Below are positions 6,300-12,525 of a stretch of 15,616 nt of DNA, one piece after another. The DNA comes from Caldifarciminota bacterium (GTDB lineage: Bacteria; Hydrothermota; Tepidihabitantia; Tepidihabitantales; Tepidihabitantaceae). The notes under the pieces were generated by a model. The model worked only from the letters and a program-made list of their open reading frames with translations, made no database searches and was not told where the DNA came from. Each line of letters begins with the position of its first letter. Positions within the stretch are counted from its first letter, which is position 1. The stretch is taken from the NCBI GenBank assembly GCA_903908785.1, contig CAIVTL010000589.1:1-15616 (forward strand), written 5' to 3'. The position numbers and the translations under genes are program-made.

Positions 6300-6815
6300 T
6301 CGTGCGCGGACAGTCCCCGTCGGAACGCACTCACACGGCCCTTTGTTCAAGTCCGCGCCGCACTCCCCGCACAACCCGCGGCAATCGGGCCGGCACCGGG
6401 GCGCAATCGGCACTGCCAGGTGAATTGCATCCCGTACCATCGGCAGCAGGTCCAGCCAGTTCCCGTGCAGCCCGCCTCCGTCATCGCGCTCGGGCATTCG
6501 TCCTGGCTCTTCCGGCTCTTCGTCGCAACTCAGGAATTCCGCGGTTACCGGCTCATCGAAGTCCCACTCGTACTCGCACGCGCATATCGCGCACTCGAGC
6601 CGCGCCCGGTAGGATACCGAGCCGGTGACGAGCAGCCGCAGGCCGGTGCGGGTTATCACCAGCGCGACGTTCACCGGGCCGACAAAGAACTCGAACGACG
6701 GGTTCTCGGCGATTTCGCGTGGCCGCAATTCGAGGTCGCGCGCCTGCAGCCTGAAGGTCAGCTTGTTCTGGCCCTGCTTGAGCGAAGCCAGCGGTATGTT
6801 GAGCGGGTTCTTCAC
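6291..6815 (-). CDS. yceD: YceD/DUF177 family zinc-ribbon protein (23S rRNA accumulation / L32-linked)
   Basis: 174 residues from a GTG (6813-6815) that overlaps the moxR stop as GTGA, so translation is coupled. The N-terminal half is the DUF177 beta domain with Cys75-x2-Cys78-x-Cys80 (LECAICACEYEW). The C-terminal signature is CRPDCRGLCGECGADLN with Cys141, 145, 149 and 152, followed by Cys161 and 163 (GPCEC), the classic YceD metal-site motif. E. coli YceD is needed for normal 23S rRNA accumulation, and in most bacteria the gene is directly followed by rpmF (ribosomal protein L32). Here no rpmF follows; instead there is a repeat array and then the 4-fold beta-flower-like gene. The last residues (RARGE-stop) are encoded by the array, so the C-terminus may have been reset by it. 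Confidence 0.92.
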   Translation of the reverse strand: MKNPLNIPLASLKQGQNKLTFRLQARDLELRPREIAENPSFEFFVGPVNVALVITRTGLRLLVTGSVSYRARLECAICACEYEWDFDEPVTAEFLSCDEEPEEPGRMPERDDGGGLHGNWLDLLPMVRDAIHLAVPIAPRCRPDCRGLCGECGADLNKGPCECVPTGTVRARGE

Positions 6816-7807
6816 AGTTCGTCCACCAACCGCCGGACAATCGCATCCGGCTTCACGTTCTCGGCCTCGGCCGCGAAGTTCGTAACGATGCGGTGCCGGA
6901 GCACGGGCCGGGCCACCGCCTTCACGTCGTCAATCGCCGGCGTGTACCGGCCCTCAAGCATCGCGCGGGTCTTGGCCCCGAGAATCAAATACTGGGAGGC
7001 GCGCGGCCCGGCACCCCAGCTTACCCAGTCCTGGATGAACTTCGGGCTGCCCTCGCCGGTCGGCCGGGTCGCGCCGGCCAGCCGCACCGCGTAGGCGATG
7101 ACCTCGTCCGCCACCGGCACCCGGCGCACCAGCCCCTGCAGTTCCGCGATTTCCGCGGCGGCGAGCACCCGGGACAAGTCCGGAACGTAGGCCGAAGTCG
7201 TGCTCTTAACAATCTCCATCTCCTCAGCCGGGCTCGGGTAGTCCACAAACACCGAGAACATGAAACGGTCGAGCTGGGCTTCGGGCAGCGGGTACGTCCC
7301 TTCCAGTTCAATCGGGTTCTGGGTGGCGAGCACGAAGAACGGCGCGGGCAGCGCGTAAGTCCGGCCCGCCACGGTCACGTTGTACTCCTGCATCGCCTGC
7401 AGCAACGCCGCCTGAGTCTTGGGGGGGGTCCGGTTGATTTCATCGGCCAGCACCACGTTGGCAAACACCGGCCCCTGAACGAACCGGAAGCCCCGGCGGC
7501 GGGTGGTCGCGTCTTCCTCGATAATCTCGGTGCCGGTGATGTCCGAAGGCATCAGGTCCGGCGTGAACTGGACCCGGTTGAAGGACAGGTCCAGCACCCG
7601 GGCCAGCGTATTGACGAGCATCGTTTTGGCCAGGCCGGGCACACCGATAAGTAGCGCGTGTCCATGCGCCAGCAGGCAGGTAAGCACCTGCTCAATCACC
7701 ACCTTCTGCCCGATAATCACCTTCGCGACCTCGCTCTCAATCCGGGCCCGCGCCTCGCCGAGCCGCCGGACCGCTTCCACGTCGCCTTGCGGCCGCACAC
7801 TACTCAT
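6812..7807 (-). CDS. moxR: MoxR-family AAA+ ATPase
   Basis: 331 residues, ATG at 7805-7807 with AAGGAG seven bases upstream. Walker A GVPGLAKT (55-62), Walker B VVLADE (118-123), sensor 1 ATQNP (161-165), and the LPEAQLDRF segment (174-182) with the probable arginine finger Arg181 are all intact, as is the MoxR lid region (PRASQYLILGAKTRA). MoxR proteins act as chaperones that assemble or activate partner complexes, usually with VWA-domain proteins and DUF58 proteins encoded next to them. No such partner is in this window; the gene is instead coupled to yceD. A run of eight C on the coding strand (7431-7438 on the plus strand) lies just after Walker B, in NRTPPKTQ. Confidence 0.95.
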   Translation of the reverse strand: MSSVRPQGDVEAVRRLGEARARIESEVAKVIIGQKVVIEQVLTCLLAHGHALLIGVPGLAKTMLVNTLARVLDLSFNRVQFTPDLMPSDITGTEIIEEDATTRRRGFRFVQGPVFANVVLADEINRTPPKTQAALLQAMQEYNVTVAGRTYALPAPFFVLATQNPIELEGTYPLPEAQLDRFMFSVFVDYPSPAEEMEIVKSTTSAYVPDLSRVLAAAEIAELQGLVRRVPVADEVIAYAVRLAGATRPTGEGSPKFIQDWVSWGAGPRASQYLILGAKTRAMLEGRYTPAIDDVKAVARPVLRHRIVTNFAAEAENVKPDAIVRRLVDEL

Positions 7808-7884
7808 ATGTTACTCCTTCCGCAGAACCCAAGGAGGAATCTGCCACGAAGACAAGTCCTGTGCATCGAGGGTTTCCGTCTCTG

Positions 7885-7911
7885 CTTGGTGTTCTTGGTG
7901 TCTTTGTGGTT
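7885..7911. repeat. Nonamer tandem repeat in moxR upstream region
   Basis: Three units at a 9-nt step close to CTTGGTGTT (7885-7893, 7894-7902, and a looser copy 7903-7911). It lies in the 122-bp gap between moxR and the CsgG-like gene. No clear promoter for moxR is seen in this gap. Confidence 0.6.
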
Positions 7912-7929
7912 CAACTCCGGTCCCTCGGG

Positions 7930-8709
7930 TCATTGTATCGTCGTCAGGGTCGATACCAGCTCGCGGCACAGGACCCGGGTCAGGTATTCCACGTCATAGA
8001 TTATCCGCAACCGGTCCTCGCGCTCGGTCTCAAGCACCTGCACCTGCTTCCGACCGCCGTCAAACACGTCCTTGGCCTGCCAGAGCACCAGCCCGGACTC
8101 CACGCCGACCAACCGGACGCTCGCGCCGACCTGGGCCCCATGCGGACGCGGCCGGGTCAGCAAGTAGATGATGCCGACGACGGTCACAGCCGCCAAAACG
8201 GTGAGAGCCAGGTCGCATTCATCGTGATGCCGGCCGTGGTCGACGAAGACTACCGGCGGATAGTCATAGTCGTCATGATGTCGTCGCTGCCGGACCGTGT
8301 CGAGCCTGGCCTCCGGGTTCTGCTCGAACTTGGTGACCGTGCCGAGAATCACGCCCTCGGCCCCCAGCATCTTGCCGATTCGCACCGCAGTCGCTTCGTC
8401 GAAGCGTGACAGGGTATCGAGGTCCTGCTCTCTCCACAGCTCTTCGATGCGGCCGCGCTCCACGAGGTCGAACCTACCGGTCTTGCCCAATTGGAGCATG
8501 AACTCCTCGGTCACGACCCCGCCGGCCGCCTTGTCCCCGGTCAGGTTCTCAAACGGCAGCACCGCCACCCGCTTGATGCCCTGGTCGGCAATCCGTGGCG
8601 AGCGGAAGAAATCCGTCACCCGATAGGGCCGCACCGTGGCGCAGTTGGAACTCGCGAGCAGCGACCAGCAGCAGGCGAGAGCTACGGCCACGCGCCAGTC
8701 TCTCTTCAT
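7930..8709 (-). CDS. CsgG-like lipoprotein with His-rich and transmembrane insert
   Basis: 259 residues, ATG at 8707-8709 overlapping the stop of the upstream paralogue as ATGA, with no own Shine-Dalgarno site. The signal peptide ends at SSN-Cys23; the next residues ATVRPY match ATVHPY after the lipobox Cys of the paralogue, supporting lipidation at Cys23 although Asn at -1 is unusual. Residues 46-125 are the CsgG / LpoB-like core: RVAVLPFENLTGDK, FDLVERGRIEELWREQDLD, MLGAEGVILGTV. Residues 197-250 give the closing strands (SVRLVGVESGLVLWQAKD). Between these cores lies an insert absent from the neighbour: RRHHDDYDYPPVVFVDHGRHHDE (142-164) and a hydrophobic helix (167-185). CsgG forms a secretion pore for curli in E. 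coli; many relatives are of unknown function. No curli genes are nearby, so pore formation is not assumed. Confidence 0.85.
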   Translation of the reverse strand: MKRDWRVAVALACCWSLLASSNCATVRPYRVTDFFRSPRIADQGIKRVAVLPFENLTGDKAAGGVVTEEFMLQLGKTGRFDLVERGRIEELWREQDLDTLSRFDEATAVRIGKMLGAEGVILGTVTKFEQNPEARLDTVRQRRHHDDYDYPPVVFVDHGRHHDECDLALTVLAAVTVVGIIYLLTRPRPHGAQVGASVRLVGVESGLVLWQAKDVFDGGRKQVQVLETEREDRLRIIYDVEYLTRVLCRELVSTLTTIQ

Positions 8710-9260
8710 CTAATTGACTGCGCCAGCAGCCGCGCGAGCCACATCGCGAGGAAGTCGGGATCGCGCGCCATCCGGGCCCGGTCCGCGTCGTCCTCGGCCA
8801 AAGCCTGGACCCGCGCGTCGAAGCCGTTTAAGTCGTCCCCTCCCTGCCACGCAATCTCGCCGGTCTCGACCGTGACCAGGCGCACATTGGCGCTCACCCG
8901 GCCCGAGCGATAGTCGTTCACCGTGCCCATCACCACCGCGTGCGCGCCGAGCATCTCCCCGAGCTGCACGGCGGTGGTCTGGTCTACCCGGCTCGGGTCA
9001 AGGTCCTGTTCCTCGAACAGGTCGGTAATCCGCTGTCGCTCCACGATGTCGAACCGGTTCAGCTTGCCGAGCTGTATGCTCAACTCGTCGGCGAAACGCG
9101 AACCGTCCGGCCCGGACAGCGGCAGCACCGCTACCCGGTTCTGCCCGAGCGAATTCATTGCCTTCTGGTTCTGGGTGTAGTTCGTGAACTTGTACGGATG
9201 CACCGTGGCGCAGGACAAAGCCAGCACCACGCCGCAAAGAGACAATCTTCGGAGTGTCAT
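8706..9260 (-). CDS. CsgG-like lipoprotein, short paralogue
   Basis: 184 residues, ATG at 9258-9260 with AAGGAG seven bases upstream. A lipoprotein signal peptide ends LALS-Cys17, an acceptable lipobox. The core matches the CsgG family and the next gene along its length: RVAVLPLSGPDGSRFADELSIQLGKLNRFDIVERQRITDLFEEQDLD, then MLGAHAVVMGTVNDY and SANVRLVTVETGEIAWQGGDDL. It lacks the His-rich/transmembrane insert of its partner. The 4-nt overlap and paired order suggest the two proteins work together, perhaps as a mixed outer-membrane or periplasmic assembly. This size is close to the LpoB/CsgG core only, so it may be a regulator-type lipoprotein rather than a channel. The function remains open. 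Confidence 0.85.
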   Translation of the reverse strand: MTLRRLSLCGVVLALSCATVHPYKFTNYTQNQKAMNSLGQNRVAVLPLSGPDGSRFADELSIQLGKLNRFDIVERQRITDLFEEQDLDPSRVDQTTAVQLGEMLGAHAVVMGTVNDYRSGRVSANVRLVTVETGEIAWQGGDDLNGFDARVQALAEDDADRARMARDPDFLAMWLARLLAQSIR

Positions 9261-9368
9261 GTGGACTCCTTTCGGGCGTCACGCGCAACGCCCTCATTGG
9301 GTATTGACACCGCAAGCGGATGAAAGGTTGCATCTCCGCCCTGAATCTATCTGCCGAACTCGACCCGG

Positions 9369-9389
9369 GTAGCCTCCCGGACCGGCTAC
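9369..9389 (-). terminator. Possible hairpin over the fbp stop codon
   Basis: GTAGCC (9369-9374) and GGCTAC (9384-9389) can pair around a 9-base loop; the stop codon is part of one arm. There is no T-run, so this is only a weak terminator candidate. Confidence 0.3.
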
Positions 9390-10507
9390 TTCTTCTGCTT
9401 CCCGACCAGCCTGTCGAGCACCTGCGGCAGGGTCGTGTACTCCATGTCCTTCAGGCCCAGCCGGTGCGGCTCGAACGGTCCATGCCGACGCAGCATCTCC
9501 CCAATCTCATTCGCCTGCTTGCGCGCGAGGTCGAACGAAACGTCCTCGAACATGTCCCGCGGCCCGACCAGCGCGCCGTCGTTGAGCTGGAACCCGAGCG
9601 CAATCACCCGCGGCGGCCCGTCGAACCGCGTTGGCGTCGCCTGCGCCACCGATACCGGCATCAGCGGCCCATAGTGCGAACCCCGCATCCAGCCCGACAC
9701 GATGTGCGGGAACGCGAACGGCTCAAGAATCTCGCCGATGGCCGGCAGCCCGGACTGGCCGCGCACGATGAACACCGGGTCGTCCTTGCCCACGTACTTC
9801 CCGGCAATCAGAGCCAGCTTCTGGGTCGAACTCGCTGCGGCAATCTCGCCCTTCTTCGTGTAGACGTTCTTGATGATGTAGTTCTCGGGCGAGCCAATCA
9901 GCACCAGCAGGTCGTACATCTCCTCCGGGCACGACATGAAGATGTCCCGCCCGGCGTGGATGTCGTGCACCTCGAACTTGAACCCGTCGTGCATGCTCGG
10001 GTCGATAATCAGGCCGATGGTATTGAACGGGTCGGCGAACATCTTGTAGAGCGGGAAGTTCCATGCCCCGGGCGCGCACTTGTCCCCGCAGAAGACGATG
10101 ACCGGTTCGCTCTTCCGCTCAACGAAAGTCATCTCGGCCACACCCGGCCCCATGCCCTTCACGTTGCCCGAGAAAGCGTCGGCCAGCATGTCCTGACCCG
10201 CGCCGTAGAGCTTCAGCTTCTTGGCCAGTTCGGTGCCCGCGATGAACACGTCCCACGCCAGTCCGTGGATGGCCTTCGCATTGTTGCCCTGCCAATGGGT
10301 CATTATCAACTCAAGGTCGTCCCCGCAATTCGAGACGTGGAAGTCGGCCAGTATGCCCGCGGCCTTGGCCTTGGCGAGCAGCTTGCGCGCCAGCGTCAGG
10401 ATGTCCGGGTGCGACGCCGAATGGCCTACATAGCCGCCGATGTCTGCCTTGATGACGGAGATTGTCACAGGCTTCTGCTTGATAACTGCTGATGCTTTCT
10501 TAGCCAA
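9386..10507 (-). CDS. fbp: Fructose-1,6-bisphosphate aldolase/phosphatase (class V, archaeal type)
   Basis: 373 residues, about the normal family length. The start is a TTG (10505-10507) with AAGGAGG four to five bases upstream. Family motifs run in order: KADIGGYVGHSASHP (20-34), GDDLELIMTH (62-71), GPGVAEMTFVER (120-131), DKCAPGAWNFPLYKMFADPFNT (142-163), DPSMHDGFKFEVHD (169-182), YVGKDDPVFIVRGQSGLPA and LEPFAFPHIVSGWMRGSH. The YTKKGE motif (216-221) fits the Tyr-x-x-Lys pair of the archaeal enzymes, making Lys219 the likely Schiff-base lysine. The single protein joins two triose phosphates and removes a phosphate to give fructose 6-phosphate, the key one-way gluconeogenic step. It is common in archaea and deep-branching or anaerobic bacteria. 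It has its own promoter (10532-10560) and appears to be a single-gene unit. Confidence 0.96.
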   Translation of the reverse strand: MAKKASAVIKQKPVTISVIKADIGGYVGHSASHPDILTLARKLLAKAKAAGILADFHVSNCGDDLELIMTHWQGNNAKAIHGLAWDVFIAGTELAKKLKLYGAGQDMLADAFSGNVKGMGPGVAEMTFVERKSEPVIVFCGDKCAPGAWNFPLYKMFADPFNTIGLIIDPSMHDGFKFEVHDIHAGRDIFMSCPEEMYDLLVLIGSPENYIIKNVYTKKGEIAAASSTQKLALIAGKYVGKDDPVFIVRGQSGLPAIGEILEPFAFPHIVSGWMRGSHYGPLMPVSVAQATPTRFDGPPRVIALGFQLNDGALVGPRDMFEDVSFDLARKQANEIGEMLRRHGPFEPHRLGLKDMEYTTLPQVLDRLVGKQKK

Positions 10508-10531
10508 CGGTCCTCCTTAGATTAGACGCCA

Positions 10532-10560
10532 ATATTAGGCCAAAACCACCGGAGAGTCAA
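10532..10560 (-). promoter_or_regulatory. Sigma70-type promoter for fbp
   Basis: On the minus strand, TTGACT (10555-10560), 17-bp spacer, TAATAT (10532-10537). RNA would begin near 10525, leaving a short leader that contains the AAGGAGG site. Confidence 0.75.
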
Positions 10561-10580
10561 CCCAAGCCGCGAGGACGCGG

Positions 10581-10643
10581 GAGTTAAGAGTTGCGAGTTG
10601 CGGGTTGCGAGTCAGGATTTCCGACTCAGGCTTTGGGCCTTCC
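10581..10643. repeat. Heptamer tandem array between fbp promoter and propeller gene
   Basis: Nine units keep a strict 7-nt step: GAGTTAA, GAGTTGC twice, GGGTTGC, then drifting copies (GAGTCAG, GATTTCC, GACTCAG, GCTTTGG, GCCTTCC). GAGTC (10609-10613) and GACTC (10623-10627) can pair. G- and T-rich 7-nt-like text continues loosely to about 10690, up to the stop of the propeller gene. Confidence 0.8.
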
Positions 10644-10696
10644 CGTTCCGATGCAGGCATTGGGGTTTGGAGTTTAGGGTTGGGGGGTTGTTCCCG

Positions 10697-11980
10697 CTAT
10701 CGCTGCACCACGACCTTCCGCGTCCGGCCCGCATCCCCCGCCCCTCGCCCCTCATCCCTCACGAAGCAGACTCCCGTCTTCGCGCTCGCGACCCTCCTCC
10801 CCATCGCGTCGAACGCCACCGCGCCGGCCGGCAGACGGCGCATGAGCGTAGCTGCAGGCTTGGAGCTTGTGGCTTGCGGCCTGGGGCTCTCCTCGACTCC
10901 GACGCCGCCCGAGTCGCGCAGGACCGAGATGCTGTGACTCGAGTAGTTCGCAACATATACCCGGTTCTGGACCGGGTTGAGGGCGAAGGCCAGCGGCCCA
11001 TCGCCGACTGCAATGGTGCGAATGACTGAGTTGGTCGCGCCATCAATCACGGTCACGTCATCGCTGCCTGAGTTCGCACAATAGACCTTGTTATTCTGCG
11101 CGTCGTAGCAGAGGGCCCGGAGCGAGTCGCCGGCAGGCACGTCCGCGACCACCGAATCGCCCGTGCCATCGATTATGTCCACGCTGGCGTCGTGGTCCTT
11201 CGCGACGTACACCTTGTTGCCTTGCGGGTTGTAGCACAAAGCATAGGGCCCTACTCCCGGGGCCAGAGTCGCTACCACTCCGTTCGTCGCGCCGTCGATA
11301 ACGGTCACGTTGGCGTCCATCGCGGCCGCGCAGTAAATCTTGTTGTCCTGCGAGTTGTAGCACAGGGCACACGGATGACTTCCGGTACGCACGGTCGCGA
11401 TGACGCTGTCCTCGGCGCCGTCAATCACGGTCACGCAGTGGCGCTCGTAGCTCGCGACGTAGACCTTGTTGCTCTGCGGGTTGTAGCACATGGCCCAGGG
11501 GGTGTAACGTGCGGACACAGTCGCGACGACCGAATCGCCCGCGCCGTCGATAACGGTCACGGTGCTGTCCCAGTTGTTCGTGCAGTAGACCTTGTTGTCC
11601 TGCGAGTTGTAGCAGAACCTTGCGGTCCACCTGCCGACCGGGATGCTCGCCGCCACTGCGTTTGACGCGCCGTCAATCACACTGACGCTGTCGACGAAGG
11701 CGCTCGCGACGTAGACCTTGTTATTCTGCGGGTTGTAGCAAAGCGCCATCGGACTGCTGCCCGCGGTCTCCGTCACGATGACTGAGTTTGTCGCGCCGTC
11801 TATCACCGTGACCGTGTTCGCTATCTGGTTCGCGGAGTAGACCTTGTTGTTAGTCACATTGTAGCAGAGCGCACACGGGCGAGCGGCGGAATCCAGCTCG
11901 ATTGCAGTCTCCAGCCACTGCGCCGTGGAGACAGAACACAGGGCACAGAACACAGCACACAGGACGAACGAGTACTTCAT
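10697..11980 (-). CDS. Secreted YVTN-type beta-propeller protein with sorting-domain-like C-terminus
   Basis: 427 residues from the ATG at 11978-11980, chosen because a signal peptide (MKYSFVLCAVFCALCSVSTA) starts there; in-frame codons upstream translate promoter and repeat DNA. Residues about 33-360 are eight repeats of about 42 residues with the pattern ALCYNPQNNKVYVAS then VTVIDGATNSVIATV, the YVTN/NHL-like surface-layer propeller family. Seven of the eight carry a CYN/CYD Cys at the same place. Even and odd blades differ in a regular way (NPQ with VYVA versus NSQ with VYCA), pointing to growth by two-blade duplication. After the propeller comes a low-complexity linker, then FDAMGRRVASAKTGVCFVRD and RKVVVQR, the shape of a Por-secretion/type A sorting tail, here split by a 7-nt-repeat insert. 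Likely on the cell surface or secreted; ligand unknown. It has its own promoter. Confidence 0.88.
   Translation of the reverse strand: MKYSFVLCAVFCALCSVSTAQWLETAIELDSAARPCALCYNVTNNKVYSANQIANTVTVIDGATNSVIVTETAGSSPMALCYNPQNNKVYVASAFVDSVSVIDGASNAVAASIPVGRWTARFCYNSQDNKVYCTNNWDSTVTVIDGAGDSVVATVSARYTPWAMCYNPQSNKVYVASYERHCVTVIDGAEDSVIATVRTGSHPCALCYNSQDNKIYCAAAMDANVTVIDGATNGVVATLAPGVGPYALCYNPQGNKVYVAKDHDASVDIIDGTGDSVVADVPAGDSLRALCYDAQNNKVYCANSGSDDVTVIDGATNSVIRTIAVGDGPLAFALNPVQNRVYVANYSSHSISVLRDSGGVGVEESPRPQATSSKPAATLMRRLPAGAVAFDAMGRRVASAKTGVCFVRDEGRGAGDAGRTRKVVVQR
10728..10762. repeat. Heptamer array inside the propeller C-terminal tail
   Basis: Five units at an exact 7-nt step (CCCGCAT, CCCCCGC, CCCTCGC, CCCTCAT, CCCTCAC). 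Read on the minus strand they encode the loop EGRGAGDAGR between the last two strands of the sorting-like tail. Confidence 0.75.
10849..10890. repeat. Heptamer array inside the propeller linker
   Basis: Six units at a 7-nt step (TAGCTGC, AGGCTTG, GAGCTTG, TGGCTTG, CGGCCTG, GGGCTCT). They encode the linker PRPQATSSKPAAT between propeller and C-terminal domain on the minus strand. Confidence 0.7.
11931..11965. repeat. Heptamer array encoding signal-peptide core
   Basis: Five units at an exact 7-nt step: ACAGAAC, ACAGGGC, ACAGAAC, ACAGCAC, ACAGGAC. On the minus strand this is the hydrophobic core VLCAVFCALCSV of the propeller's signal peptide. Confidence 0.8.
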
Positions 11981-11999
11981 GGTTTCTCGCGTACGCCAG

Positions 12000-12027
12000 A
12001 TTATCGGTCGGCAAAGTGCCTTGTCAA
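12000..12027 (-). promoter_or_regulatory. Sigma70-type promoter for the propeller gene
   Basis: On the minus strand, perfect TTGACA (12022-12027), 16-bp spacer, GATAAT (12000-12005). RNA would start near 11993, leaving a leader of only about 13 nt without a strong Shine-Dalgarno site. Confidence 0.75.
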
Positions 12028-12051
12028 TGTCCGGTGCGACAGCTTTGGACT

Positions 12052-12070
12052 GCGGGAGCGTAGCTCCCGC
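12052..12070. repeat. Perfect GC-rich hairpin in divergent region
   Basis: GCGGGAGC (12052-12059), loop GTA, GCTCCCGC (12063-12070): a perfect 8-bp stem. It resembles the short dispersed GCGGGAGC/GCTCCCGC palindromes found between genes in some bacterial groups. It lies about 25 bp upstream of the propeller -35 box. Confidence 0.7.
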
Positions 12071-12416
12071 TTCTCCTGCCCGGCCTTGGTGTGGGTGGCA
12101 GTCATGGTGCCGCACTCACGGGCAGCCACGGTTTCCGGATCGGCCTCGCTATGGCTCGACGCGCAGGGCCGCGCGGTCCGTTCGTTCTCCTCCCGCCTCT
12201 CTCCTCCCTATCATGGGACGGAAGGAACGACAGGGACCAAATGCTGCCATCGGGAGCCTACTTCATTGGTTGCGACGTTACGGAAGGGCTCGCCAGCACG
12301 CGCGTCGTGCTGCAGCGCTGAGCAACACAAGCTCGAGCGCAAGCGCAGGCAGCGAGGCCGGATGCCCTTCGTGTCCTGGCGCGCTGACGATGAGTTCCTG
12401 TCTCGGTTCCCGGACA
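12071..12416. other. Non-coding stretch of the divergent intergenic region
   Basis: This is the main part of the only gene-free gap above 300 bases (11981-12525). Open frames cross it, but their translations lack recognisable motifs, have no matched Shine-Dalgarno sites, and run over repeats. It holds a heptamer array at 12181-12236. I see no RNA gene. A decayed gene cannot be excluded. Confidence 0.5.
12181..12236. repeat. Heptamer array with inverted halves
   Basis: Eight units at a 7-nt step. The left half is pyrimidine-rich (TTCGTTC, TCCTCCC, GCCTCTC, TCCTCCC) and the right half purine-rich (GGACGGA, AGGAACG, ACAGGGA), with TATCATG between. The design matches the arrays at 4248-4346 and 4962-5064. 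Confidence 0.65.
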
Positions 12417-12427
12417 CAATTCTGGAA

Positions 12428-12455
12428 TTGACGCCGAAGGGACTGCGGGTACAAT
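12428..12455 (+). promoter_or_regulatory. Sigma70-type promoter for the M14 carboxypeptidase
   Basis: TTGACG (12428-12433), 16-bp spacer, TACAAT (12450-12455). RNA would start near 12462, about 64 nt before the ATG. A CAATTC/GAATTG dyad (12417-12430) overlaps the -35 box and could be an operator, but a 6-bp dyad can occur by chance. Confidence 0.75.
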
Positions 12456-12525
12456 ATTCCGTTGGCCCCGTCCGGAGCTGCGCCGGTCCCAGCCGAGCCG
12501 CTAAGTCCAATCTTGCAGAGGAGGA

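Noticed and set aside
9303..9331. Plus-strand promoter beginning TTGACA
   Set aside because: The -35 box is perfect but there is no acceptable -10 box at 16-18 bp, and no plus-strand gene follows.
9320..10492. Long plus-strand open frame of 390 codons
   Set aside because: It is antisense to the fbp gene, whose family motifs are complete; the frame is Arg/His/Leu-rich shadow coding.
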